The notes beneath the pieces are model-generated. The model did no database searches. It saw nothing but the letters and a program-made list of their open reading frames with translations, and had not been told where the DNA came from. From contig JAWQRN010000342.1 of assembly GCA_033557685.1 (NCBI GenBank), forward strand, positions 1-31,146: a DNA stretch of 31,146 nt, read 5' to 3'. Positions 20,297 through 31,146 of the stretch are shown piece after piece (positions within the stretch are counted from its first letter, which is position 1; each line of letters starts with the position of its first letter). The translations under genes were made by a program, and so were the position numbers. Source of the DNA: Sperchopsis tessellata (taxonomy: Eukaryota > Arthropoda > Insecta > Coleoptera > Hydrophilidae).

Positions 20297-22651
20297 TATT
20301 TATCTAAAAGACTATAATGAATTAATGTTAACAAACTAGCTAGTAGTAGTATTGTAAGAGAAATATAAAAGAGCATTTGAGATTGTACTAATGTTGAATA
20401 AGTATGGGATTCTTCCTAGTTAATTTTTGTGGTATTATTTACATTAATCATCAAGTTAAATGAAATTATGTAAATAATTTCTGTAATGAAGTTTCATTGT
20501 AAAAGAATATATCGGACATGCACAGTATGTTTCAGACTATCACTACTAATATTAAAATTAAGAAGAAATGGGAGAACATATCCCTTTAGCATTGGAATAC
20601 TTAGCAAAAATAACAAATTTATATGAATAGTTAGGTCGGAAATCATATTTGTAATCGAAGAAAATGACCAACTCTTTTTATCTCCCAAAATCACGTACCA
20701 AACTCCTATTCACAGGATATGTATCTTATACCATACAGTCCAGAGGTCAATTGTTTTATTCAATACAACTCCATCAAAACTTAAGACAAGTCCAGTATTT
20801 GTTTGATTGTTTCCTTTTTTTACATAATCTTAGTGTTAATGTGTTTGTGATCTTGTAATTTTTTGAGAAAAACTTTGTAACTACTCTGTAAATGGAGCAA
20901 TCTGTAGAGCAGTGTAACTAAATTAAATTTGTCAGGTGGTTGTTCGAAAATTATGATATGGGTGTGGGACCTATCCACAAGTTTAATTGCATCATGGCTT
21001 AACGTGATTATGCAGAGATAATACAAAATGTGCTTCTTTACTCACACTTCCTGCTAGAAAATTAGTTTTCTTGTTTCGAAACCGGATTTTCCCCGCAATC
21101 AGCACTCATAAACATGCAACAATTGTTGGTAAAATTTTAGTCACTTGTGATATTATAAACTCATGGAAGCTCAAAAAATTATTGTCACTGAAAAATAGAA
21201 TTGGGTCGCTTCATTCAATACAATTGTGTAATTTAAAATTGTTTGCTGAATAAAGATAAATTAGGGAAAATGCTCAATTTTGGTTGATATTCGAGTATAA
21301 GAGTGGAGTGAATATTCACATTCAAGTGTTTTAGATTTTCCCAAAAATGATTGCATGTGATCACCAATGCTTGCGGCAATAAAAATTATAGCGACAATTA
21401 TCCTACTAAGAAAACTGTCGGTGTAATATTAATCTGATTGGGCTATATAATACACAGTGCTTTTAAGTTAAGCACTGAATTCACAAAATTTGTCAGAGGT
21501 TGTGTCTATAAGTGTATATTATTATTTTCTGTTTGAAGTAAGTTCTACTATTTATGTTTAATTTGCACCCATAATGGATGAGATAATGTTAAGCCACTGT
21601 TGAGAAATAACGGCGCAGATTTTTTACAAAATTATTCTCAATTTTTCGTGTAAGAACGCTAGCCGTTTTTTTGTGTTATAAGATTTCTTTGCTAATTTAA
21701 AATAATCCCTTTTGTAGAAAACATTTACAAAATATCGTTGCACTTGTTCAATTGTATAATAAATCTACTATATCAAATTTCATTGAAATATCTTTATCAA
21801 TAAAGTCATAGTTTTGGTAATAAGTTAACATGGGATAGCATGTGGCTTATGTTTGTTTGAACGGCCCCTTAAAGAATTATCATTTATCAACTGGAAGATA
21901 AGAGGAACAAAAATAAATTATGCTCTTTTTAAAGATATAATTAACAATTTCGCTATAAAATTAATACAAATGTACTATATTAAAATATAAATTGCATTAC
22001 CGTGCAATACTACTATTATAACAATAATTCATGTTATCCTATAAATAATTGTCGATTATAAATTAATTAACTATTCGAATTATAATTCTTCTAAATGAAG
22101 TACTTTGAAAATTACATACAAATAATACTTGCCTCACTAATTACACTTAGTATAATAATAATATTAACAATTATTTACAATTATAGTATAGAGTACATTA
22201 AAACATGTACAAAATTAATTATCAAAACAGTAATACTTAAATTTATGTACAGTATGAGAAGGTTTCTGGTGCTGTGTTATTTTCATTGGAAATACTGTAG
22301 ACAATAAGCTGGAGATAACAAAATGGGTGTTCCTGATACTAGAGGTTCATCATTCTTTGAACAAACTGTTAAGCTAAAATAAATGAGAGAAGTGATTATT
22401 GTTAATATTAAATATTTAAAAATTAGTATTAAAAACGCTGTTTCTTTTATTTGTCCCTCAATCGTCGCACATCTGTCTATTTATTAGCCTGGTTATACTC
22501 AGTAGTTGTCTTCAGTCAATTAATGGGGGATAATAATTATCACAAAGAATTTAAAATTGGGGGGGAAAAATTAATATAGTAAAATAAAAAACAACAATAT
22601 CTACAGTATTATAGTGACTAAGAAATTATTCCCGTCACACACTGCTGAAAC
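20297..22651. other. Gene-poor region
   Basis: No gene is supported. Several open frames of 60-70 codons overlap on both strands, as expected by chance in this composition. One at 22095-22307 (+) encodes 70 residues with one Ile/Leu-rich hydrophobic stretch, but its composition mirrors the local AT bias and there is no supporting context. Confidence 0.4.
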
Positions 22652-24480
22652 TCAATCCACAAATAGAAACAATGACTCAAACAAATCTTTAAGCTTCCTC
22701 TTGAACACATATTTACTTTTTAAACTCACAATTGATATTGGTAAGAGATTGTATTCTTTAATGGCTCTATAGAAAGATCTATACAGATATCCTTAATTGG
22801 TCTTTATATCTAGTATCCATGACAATGGACACACTTTGGGAAATTTGATAAATTTTTTCTTGAATATACAATTAATTTATAAATATACAGAGATGACAGT
22901 TGTGTAGTTCTAAACTCCCTAAAGTAGTTACGGCATGAAGCTGTATAAGATAACTTCAGCATCACCCTAATTATTCTTTTTTGTAACAAGAATTGCCGAT
23001 TACAGCGACCAGAAGACCCAAAGAAGATGAGTCCATATGCCATCCTCGATTGGATGTAGGCATGGTAGAACCAGAGTCGACTTTCTATACTTAGAACGTA
23101 GCGTAAGTTTCTAATAGTATATATGGCACTGCTTAATTTTCCAGTCAGGATATCAATATATTTGCTCCATGTAAAATCTGCATTTAAAGTTAATCCAAAG
23201 AACTTGACTTCCTCCACTTGAGAAATAGGTATGCCTTGCATACAAGCATTCTGGCTAGCAGACAAAGGAGTTCCACTATAGTTTAACACAACTTGTGCGT
23301 CTTTTTCACAATTTAGCCTTAATCCATTATCAGCACTCTGTCAATAAACAAGAGGTGACACCAGACAAAATCACAGACAATTCGGAAAGGGAGTCACACC
23401 TCGCCAAGCAAAACGTACCATCAACCAACTGGCATAGAAATGGTGCCTGGATACAGATAGGTCCTGTACGTACAGAAGGAAAAGTAAGGCCCCCAATACA
23501 GACCCTTGTGGTCTCCCACAGCTGTTGGTAGCGGCCGTTCAAATAACTCTCAAGAAATTGGAGGAACAATCCCCTGATGCCAAGAGAAAATAACTTCTCC
23601 AGCAGAATATCATGATCCAAAAGGTCGAATGCCTTGGAGTAGTCATAATACGTACCTAGGACCAGCTTCCTACTTTCGAACCTATCTATGATGAATTTCA
23701 TCCATATAAAGCGTCCTCTGTTGATCTACAAAGTATGAAGCCATATTAGGTTTTAGGAAGGAGATTGTTAGCTCTTACAAAATTCATAAGACGTGTGTGA
23801 TTATTTTTTCAAAAATGTTTGTAAAGGCGGCAACAAAGAAATAAGACGGAAATTGTTGACATCCCCAGTGCCACCCCCTTTAAAGACAGGTAACACTTTG
23901 GCATTTTGGAGACCTTGGGAGAATACTCAACATATAAACATCTGGTTGATTATGTATGCTAGCGGGTTGGCTATGGATGTTGATGCCAGTCTCAGGAGAG
24001 TACAAGGATGCCTTCCAGACCCCATAACTTCTTAAGAGAAGCTGACCTTATGCACGACACAATCTCATTAGCATCACTAGGTATAAGAAATAGTATACCA
24101 GATAAAACAACAGCCATATTCCGCCTGGACACTAGAAGAATCGCACTGAGTGAGAGTTTTTATTGAACAGGTCTGCTTTTTCATCAGGCTGGTCAAAAAT
24201 CGTATTGTTATCAGACCTAAGGGCTATACTTGATTGCCCTTTCTTCTTTTGGGATTTTGAGTTTAAAATGCCCCATACAACAGCAGATTTGATTTCGGTA
24301 TTCAAAATTTGCTGAAATAAGGTTTCAAAATTGCCTCTTTTCTGCCTATATGCTGACAGCAAATACCCACTATCAGCCCATTGAGCCAATAAAAAAGGTC
24401 ATGAAGATCCGTGGAAGCCTTTCTCACCTCAGATGTGAACCAAGGGGAGACCTTCGGTTCAGAAATATGTATGTAGTAGA
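22652..24480 (-). mobile_element. 5'-truncated non-LTR retrotransposon with broken reverse transcriptase
   Basis: From about 24480 downwards, the minus strand gives the order expected for a jockey-type LINE: PWFTSEVRKA before the polymerase, a DQPDEKADLFN-type linker, and a YSKAFDLLDHDILLEKLFSLGIRG block (polymerase motif with AFD). A frameshift then moves to PQGSVLGALLFLLYVQDL; the YADD site is eroded where the frame switches back to VDGTFCLARCDSLSE. The thumb and C-terminal region follow, with VEEVKFFGLTLNADFTW, YGLIFFG and LLQKRIIRVM, and the protein ends with FKRKLKDLFESLF at 22654-22652. The endonuclease half is missing, and stops and at least two frameshifts are present, so the copy is inactive. 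No poly(A) tail is obvious just beyond 22652. Confidence 0.85.
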
Positions 24481-25590
24481 TATTCAGGAATGTACTATAC
24501 ATAGTACATACAAGTATTCATAGTATATACAAGTAGTTGTCATCTTACCTAACCTTGCTATAGCCTTCGATCATATTGACATTTCTATCTAAACTTGAAT
24601 CTTTTGTTTTTAGCGTTCTTATTAACTCATTCAGGACTGATGTTGAAATGCAGCTATGTACTGTAACGATTACGCTTGTTTAATAATTAAGTGAATATTT
24701 TCTTTTCAGTTCGCATGCCGAGATATTTCATGTTTCCTATTATCTATATGCATGATACTTTGACCTCTCTCTAAATAATTTACATACGAATTCTGCTTCA
24801 TTTATAATACATTTTTCCGTCAGTGTTTCAACAATTACTATCTGCATTATAATTCTACACGCTTGTTTATCTTTTCTTCAACATTAAATGTATTTTATTA
24901 TTTTGAATGCAAAACCGAATACCAATAACTTGAAACAGTGGCTGATTGGTGGAAGTCTTTTGTACATTTGAATTGAAATGTGTTATTACTCAGAGTGTTC
25001 CTACTTGAGATTTGATATCCATATAGCGTCGAAATCAAACTATACTGTCATAGACCAATACCTCACCAAACAATATATATTTCTTTGACTGATGAAAGCT
25101 TTTGACGAGTGTTGGCGGTGCTAACTGAATATGTCTTTTTAGTTCAACACTTTGTTAATGTTAATTCTTTATGAGCTATACCATGGCTTAAACTTATGTA
25201 CAAGGCTGATAAGGTTTTGGTGTTGGTTCTTTAGGATTTAATGTGTTCGATAGGTGGAAGTCAAGCCACTCTATGTCATAGCCGTTTACATCACCAACCA
25301 TCACACATTTTATGACTGAACTAAACCCATTAGATTGGTGATGCTGATACATTTTACGATAGAGGAGGAATGTTGAGTTGGAGTTGAATAGGCTCAGATT
25401 TCTCAGAATTTAAATTTTAAAAAGGTATGGAAAAATTAAGTACAGTGTATAATGTCTTTTTGCACTTTTGATCAATACTTATGTTAAACAATATCATTTC
25501 ACTTAAAAGTTATACGAATAATTATTAAATAGTTTTTATGTAATAAAAACTCATGTACCATATGTTTCTATTTCTATCAATAAGTTATAT
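24481..25590. other. Gap between the LINE and the lipase gene
   Basis: No gene could be supported. If the lipase reading frame is spliced at 25594 rather than ending at 25593-25591, its last coding exon should lie on the minus strand here; I looked for a short Cys-containing terminal exon and found no clear candidate. Confidence 0.35.
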
Positions 25591-28528
25591 TTACCTTTGT
25601 TTAGTCTCTAAGGCATCTACAGTTATATTAGCAATATGCAACTTTGGACTTGCGAGAAGCCTCCATGTCAAAGGATTGAAAATATTACTATTATATTTCC
25701 ATTCTACTTCAACTGCTTTAATGTGTGAAATCCCATCTCCTGGAACGACTGCTTGATAAGAAGCACCAGGTGCATGGTAACCCCCATTATTTAGAGCAAT
25801 TTTTCCTGATTTAATTCCTTTTCCATCTGTTGTGGTATGCATTGTAAACCAAAGTTGTCCAATTTCTCCACCATGTACCAAACTTTCTGTACTGTTTGAT
25901 ATATATGCTGTGATACGGTAATGAGCTTCTGGAAAATCAATAATCATAATATTAAATGTTATTGCTAGAAGTTAACTACTATATAAGTGCCAATTGTCAA
26001 ATTAAAGAGTAAATTCAAACTGACAGTTTAAAGTCAATATTTCCCCGGATTTTTGTACACTCAAAAAACAAATAAGATCTGTTACATTTCCGTCAGTTTT
26101 CCCAAGATTTTTGATGGGTACCCGCTAGATACTAATAAATAAAATTTTATTTATATATATATAATTTAATATGGATTTGAAGAATTATATAAAGAATATA
26201 CTAGATTATGTCTCATAAACTGTTAAACGTACCAAAGTTTCACATTATAAAGCACTCATTTTTTTAACATATACATGTGTTTATCAGTGATCTTTCAACA
26301 GATAAAAATAAACAATGTTTTACACTAACGACAAAAACTTGTTCCCCAATCCAATCAAACAAATGGATGAGTTGTCTGATGATCTCAAACTATTGAAGAG
26401 ATGGACTACAGTATGAAAGCTAAAGCAAAAAAAGGGCACATGTACTATTCTTTACATTGGGCTTAAAAATCCTTGAACTATGCACTTCCTTAACAACACT
26501 GTATTACTTTAGGATCATTGAGGACATTGAGTTGTTGGGAAGATTACAGAGAAGTGTCACCAGTGTACCACCTGAAATTCAGGATAGTACCCATGAATAG
26601 AGGCTTCACGTGTTTAATTTCATCTCACTTGCTGAAAGAAGAAAAGGAGAGGACCTTAATGAGATGTACATATATTGTATATAAGCCATTATTCCTACCA
26701 TCCGAAAATATTATGTTTCACAAACAATATACTACTCAAAGGTTATTCTAACAAAGAACTTTCTAACAAATCAAGCGGCTTATCCCTGGTATCTCTACCG
26801 GAAAATACTATCAATGCTGCAAACATCAATTCATTTAAGAATAGAATGGATGGTGAAGGGACTGGTGGTAACGTTTCACTACAATATATATATAAACAAC
26901 AATAAAAATACGGTTTAATGAGTCTCAAGAAAAAGTGCAAAATTCCTATAAACTCAACTTTCTATAGTGAACAATAATAATAATAACATTAAGGCCAACT
27001 GTTTCCTGAGATTACATTTTAATAACATTCTGTTCTAAGATTCATTTACAGTAATATTATACATAAATATGAAGACATGGGTTTTAAACTTAACGAAGAC
27101 AAAATTCTTCATACGCTTCAGCTTGCCGATGATCAGGTGGTGGTCATTGCCTAGAGTTTACATAGAATACATGATTAGAAAATTACAGGAAGAGTATGAA
27201 AGGTATGCATGGCATATACGATGAATAGAAACAAAACCAAATATATGTGAATAGGAGGGGAGTAGTATATTTTACTCGATACTGGGGAGATAATCCTCAA
27301 ATGCGAAGAATATAAATTAGGTATGACATTCCAGAGAGATGGCAAAGACTCAGAGGAAATCTAGACTCGCATCACGCAAGTCAGATTACTAATCGGTGCC
27401 CTAAATTGTATATTCTCGTCATAAAACAATTCAAGAAAAAGGAAAAACACATATAATACGATGGTTAAAAGCTCATTCACGTATCTTTCTGAATTATGGC
27501 TCATGTCACACGTAGATAAAAGAAAAGTAGCTGCAGTTGAAATGGTTGTGCTAAAAAGATCTGTCAGAATATCGCATCCTGACTGGATCACAAATGTAGA
27601 AGTACTAAACTGAATTAAAGTTCCTGAGATAGAAACCATACTAGAGGTAATCAAACTCAAACAGTTGATATGGTACAGGCAAGTTAACAGAATGCATAAC
27701 GAATGCCTTCAGAAACTGCTTCTCCTTTAGACACCCCAACGTCGAAGAAAACGGGGATGGCATAGAAAAGTATCACTGCGTTACAGAAAGATCCAGGAGA
27801 ATCTGTGGATAGATAAGAGACAATAGCAATGAAAAATCGGAAAACGTCGCCATACTTTATAAGGCTGATCTTATATGTTTAACCACGTAAATATATATGA
27901 AATTTTTTCTAAATTTCCAATGCATGATTTTATTTCACTAATAGTGACCTTTCATATTTAACTCATACAATGATTTTTACTTTATAAATCACAGTTAATG
28001 TATACTTACTGCAAAATGGAGTTTTTTCCCCAGTCATCAAATATAATATCAAATTGTCTTCTGGTTTAATGACACCATTTTTTATAAGTTTGTCATAATT
28101 CTTTCGACTATGGTATCCAAAAGTAAGGCAGTGTTGGCCATTTTTGCCACATTCAAAGCAATTTCCTCGACTGAAGTCCTAAAAATTAAATAAAGTTGTT
28201 ACAATATTTAAAATTAAAAGACTAAAACAAGCCACAAAATTAAGAAACAATAACAAAGCACTAAATTTTGCAATAATACACATAGTTAACAAATTCCATC
28301 AATCAGACAGGGGCATAAACATGTGAATAAGTAATCTACCAATTATTAACTGAACATTACTTCCCGTGACGGTCCCAGATTCAAGATTGTCATTTAATTC
28401 AAAGACGTTCAATATTCTTACCTCATATGATTTGCAAGCAATGGTCATAAATGAACATTTAGGATTAATACTCGCTTGGAAAAATTCATGGCTTCTTAAA
28501 TGGTTACAGCCCAAATATCTTCTGACTC
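25591..28528 (-). CDS. Pancreatic-type triacylglycerol lipase, 3' exons (partial)
   Basis: This is the C-terminal part of a secreted neutral lipase of the insect pancreatic-lipase family, acting on acylglycerols outside the cell. Minus-strand exons: 28528-28422, 28178-28010 and 25928-25591, with GT/AG introns and frame kept. Exon one has GCNHLRSHEFFQASI; its His (28502-28500) aligns with the catalytic His of CNHLRS in vertebrate pancreatic lipase, followed by SFMTIACKSYE. Exon two has GNCFECGKNGQHCLTFGYHS and ends TPFC, with the family's paired cysteines. Exon three, KAHYRITAYISNSTES to WKYNSNIFNPLTWRLLASPK, is the PLAT-type beta-sandwich, with two N-glycosylation sequons. The frame ends ALETKQR-TAA, but AAG|GTAAAT there is a good donor, so a further exon is possible. 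Upstream exons with the catalytic Ser and Asp were not found up to 31146 and must lie beyond the window. Confidence 0.88.
26340..26905 (+). mobile_element. CR1-like LINE fragment (3' end of reverse transcriptase ORF)
   Basis: Lying antisense in the large lipase intron, the plus strand carries a broken C-terminal LINE ORF. DDLKLLKRWTT with a relic of the K-x-x-VLHIG motif comes first, then EDIELLGRLQRSVTS, a VFNFISLAERRKGEDLNEMY segment (the hallmark L-x-L-x-RR-x-x-DL-x-x-x-Y block) and LPENTINAANINSFKNRMD at the end. Several stops and a frameshift separate these blocks. These landmarks belong to the thumb and C-terminal region of CR1/L2-type elements. The catalytic part is missing, so the copy is dead. 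Confidence 0.8.
27070..27890 (+). mobile_element. Second LINE fragment, C-terminal reverse transcriptase
   Basis: This is another 5'-truncated LINE on the plus strand in the same lipase intron. Landmarks in order: GFKLNEDKILHTLQLADDQV (the ADD catalytic box, preceded by L-x-L), NKTKYM, YKLGMTFQRDGKDSEEI, TRITQVRLLIGALN, YNTMVKSSFTYLSELW, KVAAVEMVVLKRSVRIS, KQLIWYRQVNRMHNECLQKL, and a TPQRRRKRGWHRK basic motif near the end. This last part is characteristic of a family common in insects whose ORF ends in a GRRRRGRPRK-like sequence. Stops interrupt the frame. It is a different family from the CR1-like copy 150 bp upstream. Confidence 0.85.
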
Positions 28529-29244
28529 CTAAACATAAAAAAAATTATATTTAAGGAATATGCAAACTAAAAACATGAACATGTCTAGTTAAAAACCTTC
28601 AGAATGTTATTGATAAGCTGGGACAGGATATTACAAGAATTAATTATAAGCTAAAGTTTGTGTGGTTACAATGCTAAATATGGTAGTGTTTACCCCATGT
28701 TTCAGCAACCACCCTTCTATACATGCATACTGTTGCCAAAATATTAGTAGCGTTATTTAAATAAATGTGACGTCAATCTTCTTATTTACCTGCAGCTAGA
28801 TTTTAAAAAAATGTGATAGGAACTATGGGGCCGATATTTGTTTGGGGTAACTCCGACTAAAATGGACAAAGTTGCTCTTTTTCAGTGTGAGTAATCGTGA
28901 TTCGGCCTTCTACAAAATAACACATCTTGAATTCTCAAATAAAAGAGTTTTCATATCTGCTAACTTACAGTGTCGATATATTCTAGGCCACACTGTTGAA
29001 ACAACGGTTTATATATACTAGTTCACTGTGTCGACGTAATTTTGGTCACACTGCTAAAAATTCAAATTTAATAAACTCTCTATAAGTATCTTGCAGTTGG
29101 GGTACACAAAGTTAATTGTATTGGTGTACGTAACTTATAAACAATTATTTGTGTAAAATAAGACAGTGTATGAAACATTCAAATCCATCCTTTTCTCCTG
29201 TACCTTTCATAACACTTTCTTAATATAACCCATGAACCAGAGAA

Positions 29245-29338
29245 GCCCGTACACACACATCTGCAGTTGTTGGAGCCCATACACACACACGTCTGCAGAT
29301 GTTGGAACCCATACATACACACGTCTGCAGATATTGGA
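29245..29338. repeat. Short minisatellite, three units of 30-32 bp
   Basis: Three adjacent units follow the pattern (G/A)CCC(A/G)TACACACACACGTCTGCAGATGTTGGA: 29245-29274 (30 bp), 29275-29306 (32 bp) and 29307-29338 (32 bp). The units differ by a few substitutions and by one CA dinucleotide, so the internal CA run also varies in length. Each unit contains a PstI-type CTGCAG. Confidence 0.85.
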
Positions 29339-30100
29339 ATTTAGGTAAGAAAAACATGTACACATATTTACATACAAGGAATTTACTCCTATTTATTCGA
29401 GACAGAATCCGCACCATTATATTTGCAGTTCACATTGGTCCTTCTAACAGGATAAGCCACAACAGATACTGAAACTGGAAGGATACTAAAAGTTAATAAA
29501 AACTTACTGCAGTAAGTTAAAGGGAAATAGAACAGTGGTGTATCCTCTGGTTAAGATCTGGGTTTCGGAGTTGCATTAGCAACCCAAAGAAAACGTATTT
29601 ATGAAAAACTGCCATGCAAGTAAAGCATGGCATTAGCCAGAGTTAAGTCAAAATTTAATAAATTCATATACTTTGCGTATATATTTTAAAATTATAACAT
29701 TGTGAGACACATTTAGCTTCGCAGTTAGTCTAAAGAATACTTCATATTACACACCTGGTTAAAAAGGTGGACAACTAAAATACGCATGGACCTCACGGAT
29801 CTAAATAAGTAGAATAAGTGAATAAGGGAAAAATATAAAATTAACTAAATAGGGGAGCTATTAAGTAGGATGTCATTTCACGAAAGTAAATTTGCTTATC
29901 ATGATTCATGCAATTTGTTTTGGATTATCTATACTTTCAATTGTCTTAGGTCTTAATCAATTGCTGAAGCTCCATATCTTTATAGAAGCAAACAGCACAA
30001 CTTTCCTATATTTTTCTTTCTTAAAAAAAACAGTATGGAATAATTTGAAATTCTAACCCTGGAAATGATAAATTTAAAAGGGACTGCCTATCAACACCTA

Positions 30101-30114
30101 TTGCGCATGCGCAA
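30101..30114. promoter_or_regulatory. Perfect NRF-1-type palindrome
   Basis: TTGCGCATGCGCAA is a perfect 14-bp palindrome whose core TGCGCATGCGCA matches the NRF-1 (insect Ewg) consensus YGCGCAYGCGCR. It is conspicuous in AT-rich DNA and lies about 35 bp before a foldback element. No promoter or first exon is evident beside it, so function is unproven. Confidence 0.45.
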
Positions 30115-30149
30115 CCTATAAGCAACAATAGTAAAATAATTCAGTACTA

Positions 30150-30611
30150 GACTTCCACGGCCACAGTAAATATCTTCAGGTTTTCCGGAAGATAAACGTG
30201 TGTTGGCTTTTCTATTTGCCAAAGTATCGTCCACCATACCAGGAGACATTATCAAGACCTGTAGTTCTTAAAAGTCCTATCTATAGAATGCCATGTAGTT
30301 CTGAAAAGTGCTTGATGTAGGTGCCGACCAGCTCTAAAAAGTGCTTATAATAGAATAACATAAATATTTTATTTCTTGACTAGCACTAGTGAGAGCTACA
30401 TGTTATTCTAGTATTAGCACTTTTTAGAGTTAGTCGGCACTTACATCTAGCACTTTTCGGAGCTACATGACATTCTATATTTAGCACTTTTTAGAGCTAC
30501 AGGTCTTGATAATGTCCCCTGCAATGGTGGACGAAACGTCGGCAAAAACAAAAGCCAACACACAGTTATCTCCCGGAAAACCTGAAGATATTTACTGTGG
30601 CCGTGGAAGAC
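30150..30611. repeat. Foldback element, copy 3 (nearly intact)
   Basis: Two arms of about 215 bp are inverted copies of each other with only scattered differences, around a short AT-rich centre (about 30362-30390). The ends are GACTTCCACGGCCACAGTAA on the left and its complement on the right. Moving inward come ATCTTCAGGTTTTCCGG, GTGTGTTGGCTTTT, a CGTCCACCAT..GGAGACATTATCAAGACC block, then three to four units of about 35 bp (for example AGCTCTAAAAAGTGCTAATA) that run in opposite directions in the two arms. A TA flanks each end, perhaps a target duplication. The element carries no credible protein frame and would depend on proteins from elsewhere. Confidence 0.88.
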
Positions 30612-31146
30612 TATGCATTGAATTAAGAACAAAAATGGATGTTTATACTCAGGGATGCCAGACGCAATGTGCAAGCCCCGCTCACCAGTAATTCCTCACA
30701 GTCCATAGGAGCTTTCAAATATCTCGGTGGCCAAATTATGTAGAAATTTTTAAACTGTCAATTAAAGTTTTGCTTTCGGTGCGTAGACAAAGTTTGCGGT
30801 TATGCTACATTACCCACTTTTATATTCTGTATTCCTGTTGGTCAACGGTGACACAATTTTGAACAAGATATTTAAATTCTATTCACAGACTTCCACAGTC
30901 ATAGTAAATACGTATTGGAAAACCTGAAGGTAAGAATTCAATTCATAAGAATATGCTTTATTTTGTTGTTGAGTTTTAACAACTTTGATTAAACAAAACT
31001 GTTTACATATTAAATGTAATAGACTTCCACGGTTAGTATCTGTATGAATGTTGTTTCCGGTTTCCGGTTTCCAAACTCGGCCGGATCAAGCTTATATAGG
31101 CAAGGACTGGAGTGGGGATGTGCACTAGTGCATGATCGCCGCGCCC
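30612..31146. repeat. Tail region with two short foldback-family fragments
   Basis: GACTTCCACAGTCATAGTAA at 30888 is followed within 26 bp by TTGGAAAACCTGAAGG (to 30930): the outer left and outer right parts of the foldback fused by an internal deletion. GACTTCCACGG recurs at 31022-31032. After that come three copies of a GGTTTCC-type heptamer (about 31046-31070) and a GC-richer end containing the palindrome TGCACTAGTGCA near 31121. No gene is supported. Confidence 0.6.

Larger units (their letters stand above)
28529..30149. other. Upstream intron of the lipase gene or intergenic DNA
   Basis: No exon was recognised. Since the lipase exon starting at 28528 is internal, at least part of this stretch must be intron on the minus strand. 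It contains the minisatellite at 29245-29338 and the GC palindrome at 30101-30114, both listed separately. Confidence 0.45.

Noticed and set aside
22095..22307. 70-residue frame with a hydrophobic stretch, possible small membrane protein
   Set aside because: Ile, Tyr and Leu dominate as expected from AT-rich DNA, there is no clear promoter or neighbour support, and chance frames of this length are common nearby.
25200..25340. Minus-strand KCVMVGD-like peptide resembling the P-loop start of a Rho-family GTPase
   Set aside because: The GxxxxGKT residues do not follow and nothing downstream matches; the similarity covers seven residues only.

Overview
The window reads as nuclear DNA of an insect. 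It is AT-rich throughout, has short exons with GT/AG introns, long gene-poor stretches, and decayed copies of typical insect transposons (mariner, several non-LTR retrotransposons, a pogo-like terminus, a foldback family). The central gene matches the jumeau type of FoxN forkhead factor. The exact order cannot be fixed by eye; a beetle would fit but is not shown.

Layout. 1-1015 (+): the 3' end of an aminoacylase-1 gene, with a clean last exon and a suspicious penultimate exon. 3063-3783 (-): a decayed reverse transcriptase remnant. 3957-4345: the first copy of an inverted-repeat foldback element. 6900-11891 (+): the jumeau-type FoxN gene, with a CpG- and CCAAT-containing promoter, a short first coding exon at 7163-7222, a 3.1 kb first intron and three further coding exons. 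Intron 1 holds a half foldback, a pre-miRNA-like hairpin and an open segment that could be an alternative exon. 13509-14347 (-): two coding-like open segments of unknown identity. 14350-19490: more than 5 kb with no recognisable gene. 19494-20296: an internally deleted mariner with a transposase remnant on the minus strand. 22652-24480 (-): a 5'-truncated non-LTR retrotransposon. 25591-28528 (-): the 3' exons of a secreted pancreatic-type lipase, with two different LINE fragments lying antisense in its large intron. 29245-31146: a small minisatellite, a perfect 14-bp GC palindrome of NRF-1 type, a nearly intact foldback element and two short fragments of the same family.

The three protein genes (a cytosolic N-acyl amino acid hydrolase, a nuclear transcription factor and a secreted lipase) are unrelated neighbours, not a pathway. 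The least explained structure is the foldback family: its arms carry inverted arrays of a roughly 35-bp unit and a conserved segment resembling a hammerhead ribozyme core. No CRISPR array, tRNA or rRNA gene was seen. All exon boundaries were read from splice consensus, frame and family similarity, without transcript data.
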